Positions 8,419 through 17,224 of a DNA stretch of 64,000 bases are shown here, piece by piece. Each line of letters opens with the position of its first letter. Positions within the stretch are counted from its first letter, which is position 1. Source of the stretch: Devosia sp. Leaf420 (lineage in GTDB: Bacteria > Pseudomonadota > Alphaproteobacteria > Rhizobiales > Devosiaceae). Where the stretch lies: contig NZ_LMQU01000014.1 of assembly GCF_001425445.1 (NCBI RefSeq), positions 124,001-188,000 of the forward strand, read 5' to 3'. The position numbers and the translations under genes are program-made. Below the pieces are notes generated by a model. That model searched no databases, had not been told where the DNA came from, and saw only the letters and a program-made list of their open reading frames with translations.

Positions 8419-9324
8419 TTGACTGCATCTTGGCGGGCTAGGTTTGTGCGTGCCGCTTCCAAGGCGGCGGTGGTGGGTGCGATGGCACTCGTCGCAGGGC
8501 TCATCGCTTCTCCGCTTGTGGTTCGTGCCAACGAAAAAGCCGATTTCGTTCTCCCGCTCGCCGTTCCCGCGCCGATCGCGCAATTGCGCTTGCAGCCCGC
8601 GCTTGGCGCGACCGATTTGCCGCTTGCACCGGGCCAGCAGAAACTCACTGCCGCTCTTCTGACCAATTACGTTGCCCGGCAGCAGCAGCTACGCGCGGTC
8701 GATGTGACCGAAGCCGGCATCCAGTTGCCGCTCTCCAATGAAATGCTGATGGGGTATATCGCTCGCGGTTCGCTTGCCGGCGGCAATACCGCGCTTTCCG
8801 CCATCGACAGTTTTATGAAGCCGGTTTCAGAGCACAAGCCGACCGTGACCCCGGAACTGCTCGATGCCTATATCGCCTCGGGCTATGAGCCGATGGCCAA
8901 GCGCGTCGAGGTGGCGAATGCCGAGCGCGATTGCCTCGCGCAGGCGATCTATCACGAAGCCCGCGGCGAGAGCCAAGCCGGCCAATTGGCCGTAGCCAAT
9001 GTCATCGTCAACCGCGCGCGCTCGGACAAGTACCCGTCCTCGCTCTGTGGCGTGATCTATCAGGGCGCCAAGAACGGCCGCTATCGCTGCCAGTTCACCT
9101 TTGCCTGCGACGGCAACAATGACGCGCCGAGCGAGCGCCAGGCCTGGGCCCGTTCGACCGCACTCGCCAAGGATGTCTACGCAGAATATGCGATGGGCGA
9201 TGAAATCGGCGCCGTGCCGGATTCGGCTTTGTTCTATCACACGACCAATGTGCGGCCGTCGTGGTCATACACATATAGCCGCGTGGCTGAGGTCGGGGCG
9301 CATATTTTCTACGCGCCGAATTGA
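8419..9324 (+). CDS. SleB-type cell wall hydrolase, exported
   Basis: A 301-residue protein with an N-terminal signal peptide or anchor (basic RARFVRAASK, then a hydrophobic run to about residue 36). The C-terminal Hydrolase_2 (SleB-like) domain shows CLAQAIYHEARGESQAGQLAVANVIVNRA, with the catalytic glutamate in HEARGE, and later GRYRCQFTFACDG. Such domains cleave peptidoglycan glycan strands in the periplasm. The TTG at 8419 is used because AAGGACGGGG precedes it and it preserves the full signal; GTG 8446 is an alternative. The CtrA-like box upstream suggests cell-cycle timing, which is inference. Confidence 0.85.
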   Translation: MTASWRARFVRAASKAAVVGAMALVAGLIASPLVVRANEKADFVLPLAVPAPIAQLRLQPALGATDLPLAPGQQKLTAALLTNYVARQQQLRAVDVTEAGIQLPLSNEMLMGYIARGSLAGGNTALSAIDSFMKPVSEHKPTVTPELLDAYIASGYEPMAKRVEVANAERDCLAQAIYHEARGESQAGQLAVANVIVNRARSDKYPSSLCGVIYQGAKNGRYRCQFTFACDGNNDAPSERQAWARSTALAKDVYAEYAMGDEIGAVPDSALFYHTTNVRPSWSYTYSRVAEVGAHIFYAPN

Positions 9325-9351
9325 TTGGCGGTTGTTGAGAGTGAGTTGATG

Positions 9352-9382
9352 GATCCCCGCGCGAGCGGGGATTTTTATTTTT
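9352..9382 (+). terminator. Terminator after the wall hydrolase
   Basis: ATCCCCGC-GCGA-GCGGGGAT forms an eight-base stem with a tetraloop, followed by TTTTATTTTT. Confidence 0.88.
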
Positions 9383-9413
9383 AGGGCTTCTAGTGTCGGC
9401 ATCGAGTTTGTCG

Positions 9414-9523
9414 TCACCCCCTCCCAACCTCCCCCGTCAAGGGGGAGGTGCCGTATCCAGTGTGGGGTGGGGTCGGTTCAAGATACCGGCCTTCACCCTA
9501 CCCCTGGCGGGGAGGGTTGGGAG
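9414..9523. repeat. Bipartite palindromic repeat, family 1, diverged copy
   Basis: The left unit CACCCCCTCCCAACCTCCCC with its CCCGTCAAGGGGGAGG palindrome is canonical. The right unit is diverged: CTTCACCCTACCCCTGGCGG then GGAGGGTTGGGAG. It lies between the terminators of two convergent genes. Confidence 0.75.
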
Positions 9524-9558
9524 CCCAGATTGCATCTCACTACGAAAGTTCCGACACA

Positions 9559-9584
9559 CAAAAAGGGGCGCCGGAGCGCCCCTT
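9559..9584 (-). terminator. Terminator of pckA
   Basis: Read on the minus strand, AAGGGGCGC-TCCG-GCGCCCCTT is followed by a run of five T. It begins 22 bp after the pckA stop. Confidence 0.85.
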
Positions 9585-9605
9585 GTCGTTCGGTTATGAA
9601 ACCGA

Positions 9606-11198
9606 TCACTCCGCTGCTTGTGCCAATTGCGGGCCGGCATCGGCATCGGCGCTGGGGCCGAATTTTTCGAAATTCTTGCGGAAGAGGTCGACGAGTTTAG
9701 TGGCCTGGAGGTCATAGGCGTCTGTATCGGCCCAGCATTGACGCGGATCAAGGAGGCGGGGGGCGACGCCTTCGACCGAAAGCGGGACGTCGAAGCCGAA
9801 GAGCGGATCGGTGCGGGTCGGGGCGTTGTCGAGCGTGCCATCGAGTGCTGCGGTGAGGAGGCGCCGGGTCGAGGCGATGTCGATACGCTTGCCCACGCCA
9901 TAGGCGCCGCCGGTCCAGCCGGTATTGAGGAGCCAGACCTGTGCGCCGCTCTGTTCGAGTCGCTCGGCGAGCATCTCGCCATAGACTGTGGGGTGGAGCG
10001 GCATGAAGGGCGCGCCAAAACAGGCCGAGAAAGTGGCTTGCGGCTCGGTGACGCCGCGCTCGGTACCGGCAACCTTGGCGGTGTAACCCGAGAGGAAGTG
10101 GTAGACGGCCTGGTCCTGCGTCAGCTTGGCAAGCGGGGGCAGAACGCCAAAGGCGTCGGCCGTGAGGAAGACGACGGTCTTTGGCGTGCCGCCAACGCTG
10201 CCCTTGGCAATGGACGGGAGAACATGGAGCGGATAGGCGGCGCGGGTGTTTTCGGTCAGCGATACGTCGTCGAATTCAGGAACGTGCGCGTCGTCGAGAA
10301 TGACGTTTTCGAGGACTGTGCCGAAGCTGCGGGTGGCGGCAAAGATTTCGGGCTCTGCTTCGGCGCTGAGTTTGACGGTTTTCGCATAGCACCCGCCTTC
10401 AAGGTTGAAGACTCCATCAGCGCTCCAGCCGTGTTCGTCGTCGCCGATCAGCGGACGGTTCGGGTCGTTGGAAAGGGTCGTCTTGCCAGTGCCCGAAAGG
10501 CCGAAGAAGAGCGCAGCTTCGCCATCGGGGCCGAGATTAGCCGAGCAGTGCATAGGCAGTACGTCATTGGCCGGGGCGTGGAAATTGAAAAGCGAGAAGA
10601 CGCTCTTCTTGATTTCGCCGGCATAGAGCGTACCGGCGACAAGGACGATGTTGCGCGCCATATCGAGGGCTATGACGGTTTCGGTGCGCGTGCCGTGGCG
10701 GGCCGGGTCGGCAGTGAAATGGGGGGCGTGGATGATGGTGACCGGCATGGCGTCGGGCGCCACATCGATCCCTTCGCCGGGGCGGATGAGAAGATTGCGG
10801 ATGAAGAGCGCATGCCAGGCGCTGGGGGTAAGGACGGTGACGCCATATTGGTGGCGGGGATCGGCGCCGGCAATCAGGTCCTGGCGGTGGAGGGCCTGGC
10901 CGGCAAGGTGGGCCTTGATGTCGTTAAGGAGCAGATCGAACTGGGCCGGGGTCAATGCGCCGGCATTGTCCCACCAGACGGTGTTTTCAGTTGCGACATC
11001 GCGGACGATGAACTTGTCCTTGGGCGAGCGGCCGGTGAAGGCGCCGGTTTCGACTGAGACTGCGCCATGGGCGGTGAGTTTGGCGCCGTTTCCGGCAAGC
11101 GCCGCAGCAACCAGAGCGGGCGCGATGGCGTTTTCGCTCAGCGAAAGGGCCGCTTCGGCGATATCCTGACGCAGGCTGGCATGGTCCTCGACGCGCAT
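9606..11198 (-). CDS. pckA: Phosphoenolpyruvate carboxykinase (ATP)
   Basis: This 530-residue enzyme converts oxaloacetate and ATP to phosphoenolpyruvate and CO2, the entry to gluconeogenesis. The P-loop [18 protein letters not shown] and the metal-binding [22 protein letters not shown] are intact, and [10 protein letters not shown] lies near the N-terminus as in ATP-dependent enzymes. The ATG at 11198 has GGAGA upstream. It is divergent from chvI; in Rhizobiales pckA beside chvI-chvG is a conserved arrangement, and ChvI-type control of the shared 237-bp intergenic region is a reasonable inference. Confidence 0.97.
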   Translation of the reverse strand: MRVEDHASLRQDIAEAALSLSENAIAPALVAAALAGNGAKLTAHGAVSVETGAFTGRSPKDKFIVRDVATENTVWWDNAGALTPAQFDLLLNDIKAHLAGQALHRQDLIAGADPRHQYGVTVLTPSAWHALFIRNLLIRPGEGIDVAPDAMPVTIIHAPHFTADPARHGTRTETVIALDMARNIVLVAGTLYAGEIKKSVFSLFNFHAPANDVLPMHCSANLGPDGEAALFFGLSGTGKTTLSNDPNRPLIGDDEHGWSADGVFNLEGGCYAKTVKLSAEAEPEIFAATRSFGTVLENVILDDAHVPEFDDVSLTENTRAAYPLHVLPSIAKGSVGGTPKTVVFLTADAFGVLPPLAKLTQDQAVYHFLSGYTAKVAGTERGVTEPQATFSACFGAPFMPLHPTVYGEMLAERLEQSGAQVWLLNTGWTGGAYGVGKRIDIASTRRLLTAALDGTLDNAPTRTDPLFGFDVPLSVEGVAPRLLDPRQCWADTDAYDLQATKLVDLFRKNFEKFGPSADADAGPQLAQAAE

Positions 11199-11435
11199 AT
11201 TCTGTCTCCATCAGGGGCCGGATACGGCGCCGTTGAAGACAAAATAGGCCGCGCTATCCCAGGCGGACCATCTGGAAATCGGTCGTAAGACGGAAGTCGA
11301 ACCGAGGCTTTTCGAGATGGGTCATCTGGCGTTAGACTTGGCCACGCCTTATTTAACACGTAATTGTCGCCTGCAACGTCGCGCTCGGCTTAACTCGCCA
11401 AAAGAATATAAGCGTCGCTAAAAGAAAGGCAGAAT

Positions 11436-12152
11436 ATGCCCAAAATCGCCCTGGTGGACGACGATCGGAACATTCTCACCTCCGTCTCCCTCACCCTTGA
11501 AGCCGAAGGCTATCAGGTGGCAACCTATACCGACGGTGCCTCTGGCCTTGAAGGCTTGACCAGCGATCGGCCCGATCTCGCCATTCTCGATATCAAGATG
11601 CCGCGCATGGATGGCATGGAACTGCTGCGGCGCCTGCGCCAGAAGTCCGATGTGCCGGTGATCTTCCTCACCTCCAAGGATGAAGAGATCGACGAGCTCT
11701 TTGGGCTCAAGATGGGCGCGGATGATTTCATCACCAAGCCTTTTAGCCAGCGTCTCCTCGTCGAACGCGTCAAGGCGATCCTCCGCCGCTCCGCGCCGCG
11801 CGATCCTTCGGCTGCGCCAGGTACGGTGGGTGAACCTGTGCCAAGCAAGGCGCTGATCGAGCGCGGCTCGCTGGTGATGGACGAAGAGCGCCACACCTGC
11901 ACCTGGAAGGGCCAGCGCGTGACGCTGACCGTCACCGAGTTTCTTATTCTCCAGGCGCTTGCGCTGCGGCCCGGCGTCGTCAAATCGCGAAATGCGCTGA
12001 TGGATGCGGCTTATGACGATCAGGTCTATGTCGACGACCGGACCATCGACAGCCACATCAAGCGGCTCAGGAAGAAGTTCAAGGCGACCGACGACGATTT
12101 TGAAATGATCGAGACGCTCTATGGCGTCGGCTATCGCTTCAAGGAGCAATAA
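11436..12152 (+). CDS. chvI: Response regulator ChvI (OmpR family)
   Basis: A 238-residue OmpR-type regulator with a receiver domain (acidic pocket DDD at 8-10, phosphoacceptor D52 in [11 protein letters not shown] in ITKPFS) and a C-terminal winged helix that includes [17 protein letters not shown]. It partners the kinase starting nine bases after its stop. In rhizobia and Brucella this pair senses acid and envelope stress and is essential for host interaction and often for growth on rich medium. The pckA / chvI / chvG neighbourhood makes the assignment firm. Confidence 0.93.
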   Translation: MPKIALVDDDRNILTSVSLTLEAEGYQVATYTDGASGLEGLTSDRPDLAILDIKMPRMDGMELLRRLRQKSDVPVIFLTSKDEEIDELFGLKMGADDFITKPFSQRLLVERVKAILRRSAPRDPSAAPGTVGEPVPSKALIERGSLVMDEERHTCTWKGQRVTLTVTEFLILQALALRPGVVKSRNALMDAAYDDQVYVDDRTIDSHIKRLRKKFKATDDDFEMIETLYGVGYRFKEQ

Positions 12153-12160
12153 GACCCGAC

Positions 12161-13945
12161 GTGGCCACGATCGATCCTGAACTCGACGAGCCGCTCGGCA
12201 GGGCCGAGGGGAAAGAGGCGCCTGCCGACAAGCATTCGCGGCGGGCGCTTCGCCTGGCGCTGATGCCGCTTGGCAAACTGATCGTCGGCTTCCGGCGCTT
12301 CATCGATTTCACGATCTTTTCGAGCCTGACGCGCCGGATCATCGTCCTGAATCTGGCCGGCCTTCTGGTCCTCGTCGTCGGCATTCTCTATCTCAACCAA
12401 TGGCGCGCGGGCCTGATCGACGCTCGCGTGCAATCTCTCCGCGTGCAGGGCGAAATTATCGCCGCCGCCATCGCCGCCTCAGCGACGGTCGATAGCGATG
12501 TGATTTCGGTCAATCCCGATCGTCTGGTCGAACTGCAGCAGGGCAATGTTTCCCCGCTGTCCTATTTCGACCCGACGCTGGAATTTCCGATCAGTCCGGA
12601 ACGGGTCGCACCGCTGCTGCGGAACCTGATCACCCCGACGCGGACGCGGGCGCGCATCTATGACCAGCAGGGTCTGCTGATCCTTGATAGCGACAATATC
12701 TATGCGCGCGGCGAGGTGATCCGGCAGCAGATCGATACCTCGCGGACGCAGGATTTCTTCCTCGCCGATTGGTGGAACGCCATTATCTCCTGGGCGCCGG
12801 GCGATACGTTCTCAAAATACCAGGAATATGGGGCCGACGAGGGCACGCGCTATCCCGAAGTGGCTTCTGCGCTCCAAGGCGCGCCGGCAGATTTCGTGCG
12901 CGTCGATGGACAGAACCAGCTCGTGGTTTCCGTCGCCGTGCCGGTGCAGCGCATGCGCGCGGTGGTTGGGGCAATCCTCCTCTCGACCGCGCCGGGCGAT
13001 ATCGACTCCGTCGTGGCGCAGGAGCGCTGGAGCATTTTGCGCATCGCGCTGATTGCGGCGGCGGTGCAGATTGCTCTCTCGTTGCTTTTGGCCGGCACGA
13101 TCGCTGGTCCGATGCGACGGCTTTCTGCGGCGGCCGAGCGGGTGCAGACTGCCGGCAATGCGCGCGCGGAAATTCCCGACCTGACCGATCGGCCCGATGA
13201 AATCGGGCATCTGTCCGGCGCGCTGCGGAGCATGACGGACGCGCTTTACAATCGCATCGAAGCCATCGAACGCTTTGCGGCCGACGTGGCGCATGAGCTC
13301 AAGAACCCGCTGACCTCATTGCGTTCGGCGGTCGAAACGCTGCCGCTAGCGAAAAAGCCGGAAGATCGCGCGCGGCTCAACGAAATCATCCAGCATGACG
13401 TCAAACGCCTCGACCGGCTGATTACCGACATTTCGAGTGCAAGCCGGCTCGATGCGGAACTGGCGCGCGAAAGCGCCGAGCAGGTCGATATCGAAAAGCT
13501 CACCGAAGCCATGGTGGGTATCCAGAAGGACGTGGCGGCGGGCCGCGGGGTCAATGTGGTCATGGGCAAGCGGCTTGGCCGTGGCTCGACCGTGATCAGC
13601 GGGCACGAAAGCCGTCTGGCGCAGGTGCTCGCCAATCTGATCGACAATGCGGTGTCCTTCTCGCCGCCCGATGGGACGGTGACGGTTGCGGTTTCGACCG
13701 AGACGGACATGATCGTTGCGACGGTGACGGACGAGGGGCCTGGGATCACCGGCGATGTTGGCCGCATCTTCCAGCGGTTTTATACCGACCGGCCGGAAGG
13801 TGATGGGTTTGGCAATCATTCTGGATTGGGACTGTCGATTTCCAAACAGATCGTCGATGCGCATAAGGGGACGATCAGGGCGCATAACCGGACGGATCGG
13901 TCGGGCGCGGTGTTTACGGTGTCGTTGCCGAAGGCGCGGCGGTAA
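12161..13945 (+). CDS. chvG: Sensor histidine kinase ChvG
   Basis: A 594-residue kinase. A cytoplasmic N-terminus leads to a first membrane helix near residues 62-82, then a periplasmic sensor domain with a conserved YDQQGLLILDSDN patch, a second helix near 310-330, and a HAMP linker. HisKA has VAHELKNPLTSLRSA with His378, and the HATPase shows NLIDNAVSFSPPDG, DEGPGI and GLGLSISKQI. The GTG at 12161 lies shortly after AAGGAG within the chvI end, pointing to translational linkage. In other alphaproteobacteria the periplasmic regulator ExoR inhibits this kinase; no exoR is in the window. Confidence 0.93.
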   Translation: MATIDPELDEPLGRAEGKEAPADKHSRRALRLALMPLGKLIVGFRRFIDFTIFSSLTRRIIVLNLAGLLVLVVGILYLNQWRAGLIDARVQSLRVQGEIIAAAIAASATVDSDVISVNPDRLVELQQGNVSPLSYFDPTLEFPISPERVAPLLRNLITPTRTRARIYDQQGLLILDSDNIYARGEVIRQQIDTSRTQDFFLADWWNAIISWAPGDTFSKYQEYGADEGTRYPEVASALQGAPADFVRVDGQNQLVVSVAVPVQRMRAVVGAILLSTAPGDIDSVVAQERWSILRIALIAAAVQIALSLLLAGTIAGPMRRLSAAAERVQTAGNARAEIPDLTDRPDEIGHLSGALRSMTDALYNRIEAIERFAADVAHELKNPLTSLRSAVETLPLAKKPEDRARLNEIIQHDVKRLDRLITDISSASRLDAELARESAEQVDIEKLTEAMVGIQKDVAAGRGVNVVMGKRLGRGSTVISGHESRLAQVLANLIDNAVSFSPPDGTVTVAVSTETDMIVATVTDEGPGITGDVGRIFQRFYTDRPEGDGFGNHSGLGLSISKQIVDAHKGTIRAHNRTDRSGAVFTVSLPKARR

Positions 13946-13970
13946 TTCTCTCGTGGTCTGTGGCTCTCGA

Positions 13971-14140
13971 CACCCCCTCCCATCCTCCTCTCCTCAAATC
14001 GCTCCACTGGAGCGATTTGCCCTTCGGTACGGCTCGGAGCCCATCAAGGGGGAGGTGAAGGGACTGTGTTTCAGGTGGGATCGTGCCACGCACTCGATGC
14101 GGCACCTCCCCCATGATGGGGGAGGTTGGGAGGGGGTGAT
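13971..14140. repeat. Bipartite palindromic repeat, family 1, interrupted copy
   Basis: The left unit starts CACCCCCTCCCATCCTCC, is broken by about 50 bp carrying a different palindrome (13995-14019), and resumes as CCCATCAAGGGGGAGGTG. The right unit CACCTCCCCCATGATGGGGG then GGAGGTTGGGAGGGGG ends about 10 bp before the hprK ATG, so the repeat supplies the only purine-rich sequence upstream of that start. Confidence 0.8.
13995..14019. repeat. Small palindrome inserted in a family 1 repeat (family 3)
   Basis: CAAATCGCTCC-ACT-GGAGCGATTTG: an 11-bp perfect stem with a three-base loop. An identical stem with loop GGT is at 63049-63073, also beside a family 1 repeat. Confidence 0.8.
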
Positions 14141-14146
14141 CTCTCC

Positions 14147-14614
14147 ATGAATCAGCGAGAAAACATTCACGCCACTGCCATTACCATCGATAGCCACGGC
14201 ATTCTCATCCGAGGCGTCTCGTGCTCAGGCAAGTCGCTGCTCGCGCTTTATCTGCTCGATCTTTATGGTGCCCGAGGGCGCGAGGTCGCCCTCGTTGCCG
14301 ATGATCGGGTCGATCTCGAGCACCATGACGATCACGTCATCCTGTCCCCGCCCAAAACCATTGCCGGGCTGATTGAACTGCGCGGCCGCGGCATTATTAG
14401 GCGGCCCTATGTTGAAGCTGTGCATCTTGCGCTGGTTGTTGATCTCGTCCCGGAATTGGTCCGCATGCCGGAAGACGCTGACTTTGTGACCGGCATTTTG
14501 GGCACTCCAGTGCCGCGGTGCCCCGTGCCTCAAGCGGGAATCATCGGAATCGAGCACCAGCGCCTCTTGATCGAAGCGGCGCTCGACGCAATCTCTTTGG
14601 GCTCGGGAGCGTGA
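14147..14614 (+). CDS. hprK: HPr kinase/phosphorylase, short alphaproteobacterial form
   Basis: A 155-residue protein equal to the C-terminal catalytic domain of HPr kinase/phosphorylase; the N-terminal domain of Firmicute enzymes is absent, as usual in alphaproteobacteria. The P-loop is RGVSCSGKSLLA (about 23-34) and the family signature is ELRGRGIIRRPY. It phosphorylates or dephosphorylates a serine of HPr, here encoded two genes downstream, as part of a regulatory PTS. The start at 14147 is preferred over an upstream in-frame start that lies inside the palindromic repeat. Confidence 0.88.
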   Translation: MNQRENIHATAITIDSHGILIRGVSCSGKSLLALYLLDLYGARGREVALVADDRVDLEHHDDHVILSPPKTIAGLIELRGRGIIRRPYVEAVHLALVVDLVPELVRMPEDADFVTGILGTPVPRCPVPQAGIIGIEHQRLLIEAALDAISLGSGA

Positions 14615-14753
14615 CAATTTATCGCTTGCCTTCCAAGGCTTCGGGGGCAAGACTGGCGCCCGCTCCCGAACGCGCCCGGTGCGGGGAGCGGGGGCTAATG
14701 GACTGGGATGGCACCGAGCGCCAGAAGGCGCAGCCATCGTCTGGGGAGATTGC

Positions 14754-15155
14754 ATGATCGGGTTGGTTCTGGTGACGCATGGCGCGCTGGCGGACGAATT
14801 CAAGCTGGCGTTCGAGCATGTGGTGGGCCCCCAAGAGCAGTGCGAAACCATCGCTATTGGTCCCGAGGACAATGCCGAGACGCGGCGCGAGGATATCCTT
14901 GCCGCCATCGATCGTGCCGATAGCGGCGACGGCGTCATCATCCTGACCGATATGTTCGGTGGCACGCCCTCCAACCTTGCCATTTCGGTGATGCAGAACC
15001 GGCATGTCGAAGTGATTGCCGGCGTCAATCTGCCGATGCTGGTGAAACTCGGCCGCGTGCGGGGCGATATGGCGCTGCCCGAAGCCGTAGCACTGGCGCA
15101 GGAAGCGGGCCGCAAATATATCACCGTCGCCAATTCGATCCTCGGCGGAGCCTGA
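14754..15155 (+). CDS. manX: PTS system EIIA component, mannose type
   Basis: A 133-residue EIIA-Man domain protein: MIGLVLVTHGALADEF carries the phosphorylatable His9, and TDMFGGTPSN is the conserved loop. It accepts phosphate from HPr. With no EIIB/EIIC partner nearby, it probably signals rather than transports sugar, as described for the alphaproteobacterial PTS. The start at 14754 follows TGGGGAGA with good spacing; longer in-frame starts would add non-conserved residues. It stands between hprK and ptsH in one operon. Confidence 0.88.
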   Translation: MIGLVLVTHGALADEFKLAFEHVVGPQEQCETIAIGPEDNAETRREDILAAIDRADSGDGVIILTDMFGGTPSNLAISVMQNRHVEVIAGVNLPMLVKLGRVRGDMALPEAVALAQEAGRKYITVANSILGGA

Positions 15156-15159
15156 GAAA

Positions 15160-15453
15160 ATGGACGGTGATCGCGCCGTTGCCCAGCAACTGACCATCGT
15201 CAATCGCAAGGGTCTTCACGCCCGCGCGTCGGCACGCTTCGTCCGCACCGCCGAGTGTTTCGATGCCAATCTGCAGGTCATCAAGGATGGGCAATCGGTC
15301 AACGGCAATTCCATCATGGGCCTGATGATGCTGGGTGCGGGGCCCGGCTCGACCATTCTGGTGCAGGCGACCGGCAAGCAGGCGCGCGAAGCTCTGGAAG
15401 CCATCGTCGAGCTCGTCAATAACGGCTTTGACGAAGACAATGAGGGCATCTGA
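15160..15453 (+). CDS. ptsH: Phosphocarrier protein HPr
   Basis: A 97-residue HPr. His20 in KGLHARASARF is the site phosphorylated by enzyme I, and Ser51 in NGNSIMGLMML corresponds to the regulatory serine targeted by HPr kinase. It starts four bases after the EIIA stop codon, so the two are probably translationally coupled. Enzyme I is not encoded in the window. In related bacteria this HPr passes phosphate to EIIA-Ntr/EIIA-Man and ties carbon status to nitrogen metabolism and to ChvGI-type regulation. Confidence 0.95.
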   Translation: MDGDRAVAQQLTIVNRKGLHARASARFVRTAECFDANLQVIKDGQSVNGNSIMGLMMLGAGPGSTILVQATGKQAREALEAIVELVNNGFDEDNEGI

Positions 15454-15560
15454 TTAGCTAGAGTTCGGCGAACGAAGCCTTCGCCTTCGGTCTTATAGAA
15501 GCGCAGCCGCGTGAGGCCTAGATTATGGGCAACACCGAAATTGCTTCAGAGAGGTCGATC

Positions 15561-16484
15561 ATGATCGACACATCCGTTCAGACCGTCGTCAAATCCAAAC
15601 CCATCCTGCCGCTCAGCACCACGCTGGGGCCCGTGCACCTCGCCGTGACCGATCGCGCCAAGGCGCTCGCCATCTGGCAGGATGTCGTCGGGCTCGACCT
15701 TATCGCCGAGCGCGGCAATGCGCTTTTCCTCGGCGCTGGCGGCACCGTGCTCATCGTGCTCGAAACCGGCGCCATCCGCCCGGTCGTGCCGCGCAGCATC
15801 GGGCTTTATCACGTCGCCATTCATGTGCCGAAGCGCGTCGATCTTGCGCAGATGGCCGTTCGCGCGCTGCAGCGCAATGTCCGCATTTCGCCCACCGACC
15901 ATCTTGTCAGCGAAGCCATCTATCTCTGGGATTTTGATGGCAATGGCATCGAGATCACTTTCGAGACGCCATGGCGCGGGACGCTGGGCGATCCGGAAAA
16001 GGGCGAGACCTATGCTATCGCTGCCGATGGCAAGCCGCATTCAGGCCGCGAGGCGATCGATCTCGACGATTTGCTGGGTGAGCTGGGGCCAAGCCGTGTC
16101 CTTGCTGCATGTATGCCGGCTGGCACGCGCATCGGCCACATTCATCTGCACGTCAACGATCTCGGTATCGCCATGACGTTCTATCGCGACGTCATCGGCT
16201 TTGCCGGCTTCCTTTTGATCAACTCCTTCGGGATGGGCGATGTCGGGCTTGATTATATGCCCCATACTGTGGCGTTCAACATCTGGTCCGGACCCAACGC
16301 GGCACTGCCGTCGGCCGGATCAGCTGGCCTCCGGTGGTTTACGCTCTCCTTGCCCGATGAGGCGACACGAGACGATTTGCTTGAGCGGCTCGCAAAGGCG
16401 GGCGCGCCGATCGAGGAGCTCGATGGGAGTATGGAGACGCAAGATCCGTTCGGTAATCGGCTCCGCTTGACGCTCGCAAACTAA
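15561..16484 (+). CDS. VOC family protein, two-domain dioxygenase-like (CatE type)
   Basis: A 307-residue protein with two vicinal-oxygen-chelate domains. The first begins GPVHLAVTDRAKALAIW and ends in DGNGIEITFE; the second begins GHIHLHVNDLGIAMTFYRDVIGF and ends in DPFGNRLRLTL. This tandem layout resembles the CatE-like catechol-2,3-dioxygenase group, which uses Fe(II) bound by His/Glu. No aromatic-degradation genes are nearby, so the substrate is unknown. The ATG at 15561 has AGAGAGG six bases upstream and is preferred to the ATG at 15525. Confidence 0.75.
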   Translation: MIDTSVQTVVKSKPILPLSTTLGPVHLAVTDRAKALAIWQDVVGLDLIAERGNALFLGAGGTVLIVLETGAIRPVVPRSIGLYHVAIHVPKRVDLAQMAVRALQRNVRISPTDHLVSEAIYLWDFDGNGIEITFETPWRGTLGDPEKGETYAIAADGKPHSGREAIDLDDLLGELGPSRVLAACMPAGTRIGHIHLHVNDLGIAMTFYRDVIGFAGFLLINSFGMGDVGLDYMPHTVAFNIWSGPNAALPSAGSAGLRWFTLSLPDEATRDDLLERLAKAGAPIEELDGSMETQDPFGNRLRLTLAN

Positions 16485-16532
16485 ACCGCAACTGGCGCGT
16501 TTCTGCCCCGAGGGTTTTCATTGGGGGCAGGA

Positions 16533-17078
16533 ATGCGCAGTTCACACGATGTTCTGACCTTCTGGTTCGTGGCGCACGGACCAGAGGATTGGTTTGCCGG
16601 CAAGCCTGAGTTCGACGCCAAGATCGCCGAGCGGTTCAGTACTACCCATGCCCATGTCGCCAAAGGCGAAGCCTGGGAGTGGCGCGCTGGCGCACGCGGA
16701 CGGCTCGCCGAAATCATCGTCCTCGATCAGTTCTCTCGCCAATTATTTCGCAACCAGCCAGAAGCCTTTGCGCAGGACAAGATGGCGCTGGTGCTGGCCC
16801 AGGAAATGGTGGGGCAAGGGCTCGATATGCAATTCGAGCAGCCGCAGCGCGGATTTATCTATCTGCCGTTCATGCACGCAGAGTCGGCAGCGATCCAATC
16901 AGCTTCGGTGCGGCTCTATGAGGCGCTGGGAGATGAAGATCAGCTGAATTTTGCGCTCGAGCACCGAAAGGTCATCGAGCGTTTCGGGCGGTTTCCATTC
17001 CGCAATGCCGCGCTTGGCAGGGAGAGTACGCCGGAGGAGCGCGACTATATGGCTGAGCAGGGCGAGCGGTCGTTCTGA
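16533..17078 (+). CDS. DUF924 family protein
   Basis: A 181-residue cytoplasmic protein of the DUF924 (TPR-like helical) family. The conserved blocks VLTFWF near the N-terminus, DQFSRQLFRNQPEAFAQD, YLPFMHAES and the C-terminal RFGRFPFRNAALGRESTPEE are all present. The biochemical role of the family is not established. The ATG at 16533 has GGGGGCAGGA upstream; an in-frame TTG at 16521 would overlap that site. It lies between a VOC gene and a palindromic repeat and is probably monocistronic or the end of the VOC unit. Confidence 0.85.
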   Translation: MRSSHDVLTFWFVAHGPEDWFAGKPEFDAKIAERFSTTHAHVAKGEAWEWRAGARGRLAEIIVLDQFSRQLFRNQPEAFAQDKMALVLAQEMVGQGLDMQFEQPQRGFIYLPFMHAESAAIQSASVRLYEALGDEDQLNFALEHRKVIERFGRFPFRNAALGRESTPEERDYMAEQGERSF

Positions 17079-17087
17079 GCGTGCCGT

Positions 17088-17204
17088 CACCCCCTCCCAA
17101 CCTCCCCCATCAAGGGGGAGGTGCCGTTCTGTGGGCTGGGCACCATGGAGCAAAAGACGCTGTCCCTTCACCTCCCCCTTGATGGGGGAGGTCGGGAGGG
17201 GGTG
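17088..17204. repeat. Bipartite palindromic repeat, family 1
   Basis: Left unit CACCCCCTCCCAACCTCCCC then CATCAAGGGGGAGGTG; right unit TTCACCTCCCCCTTGATGGG then GGAGGTCGGGAGGGGGTGG. It fills the convergent gap between the DUF924 and M29 peptidase genes. Confidence 0.85.
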
Positions 17205-17224
17205 GCGGTGATAAAGAGGGCGGC

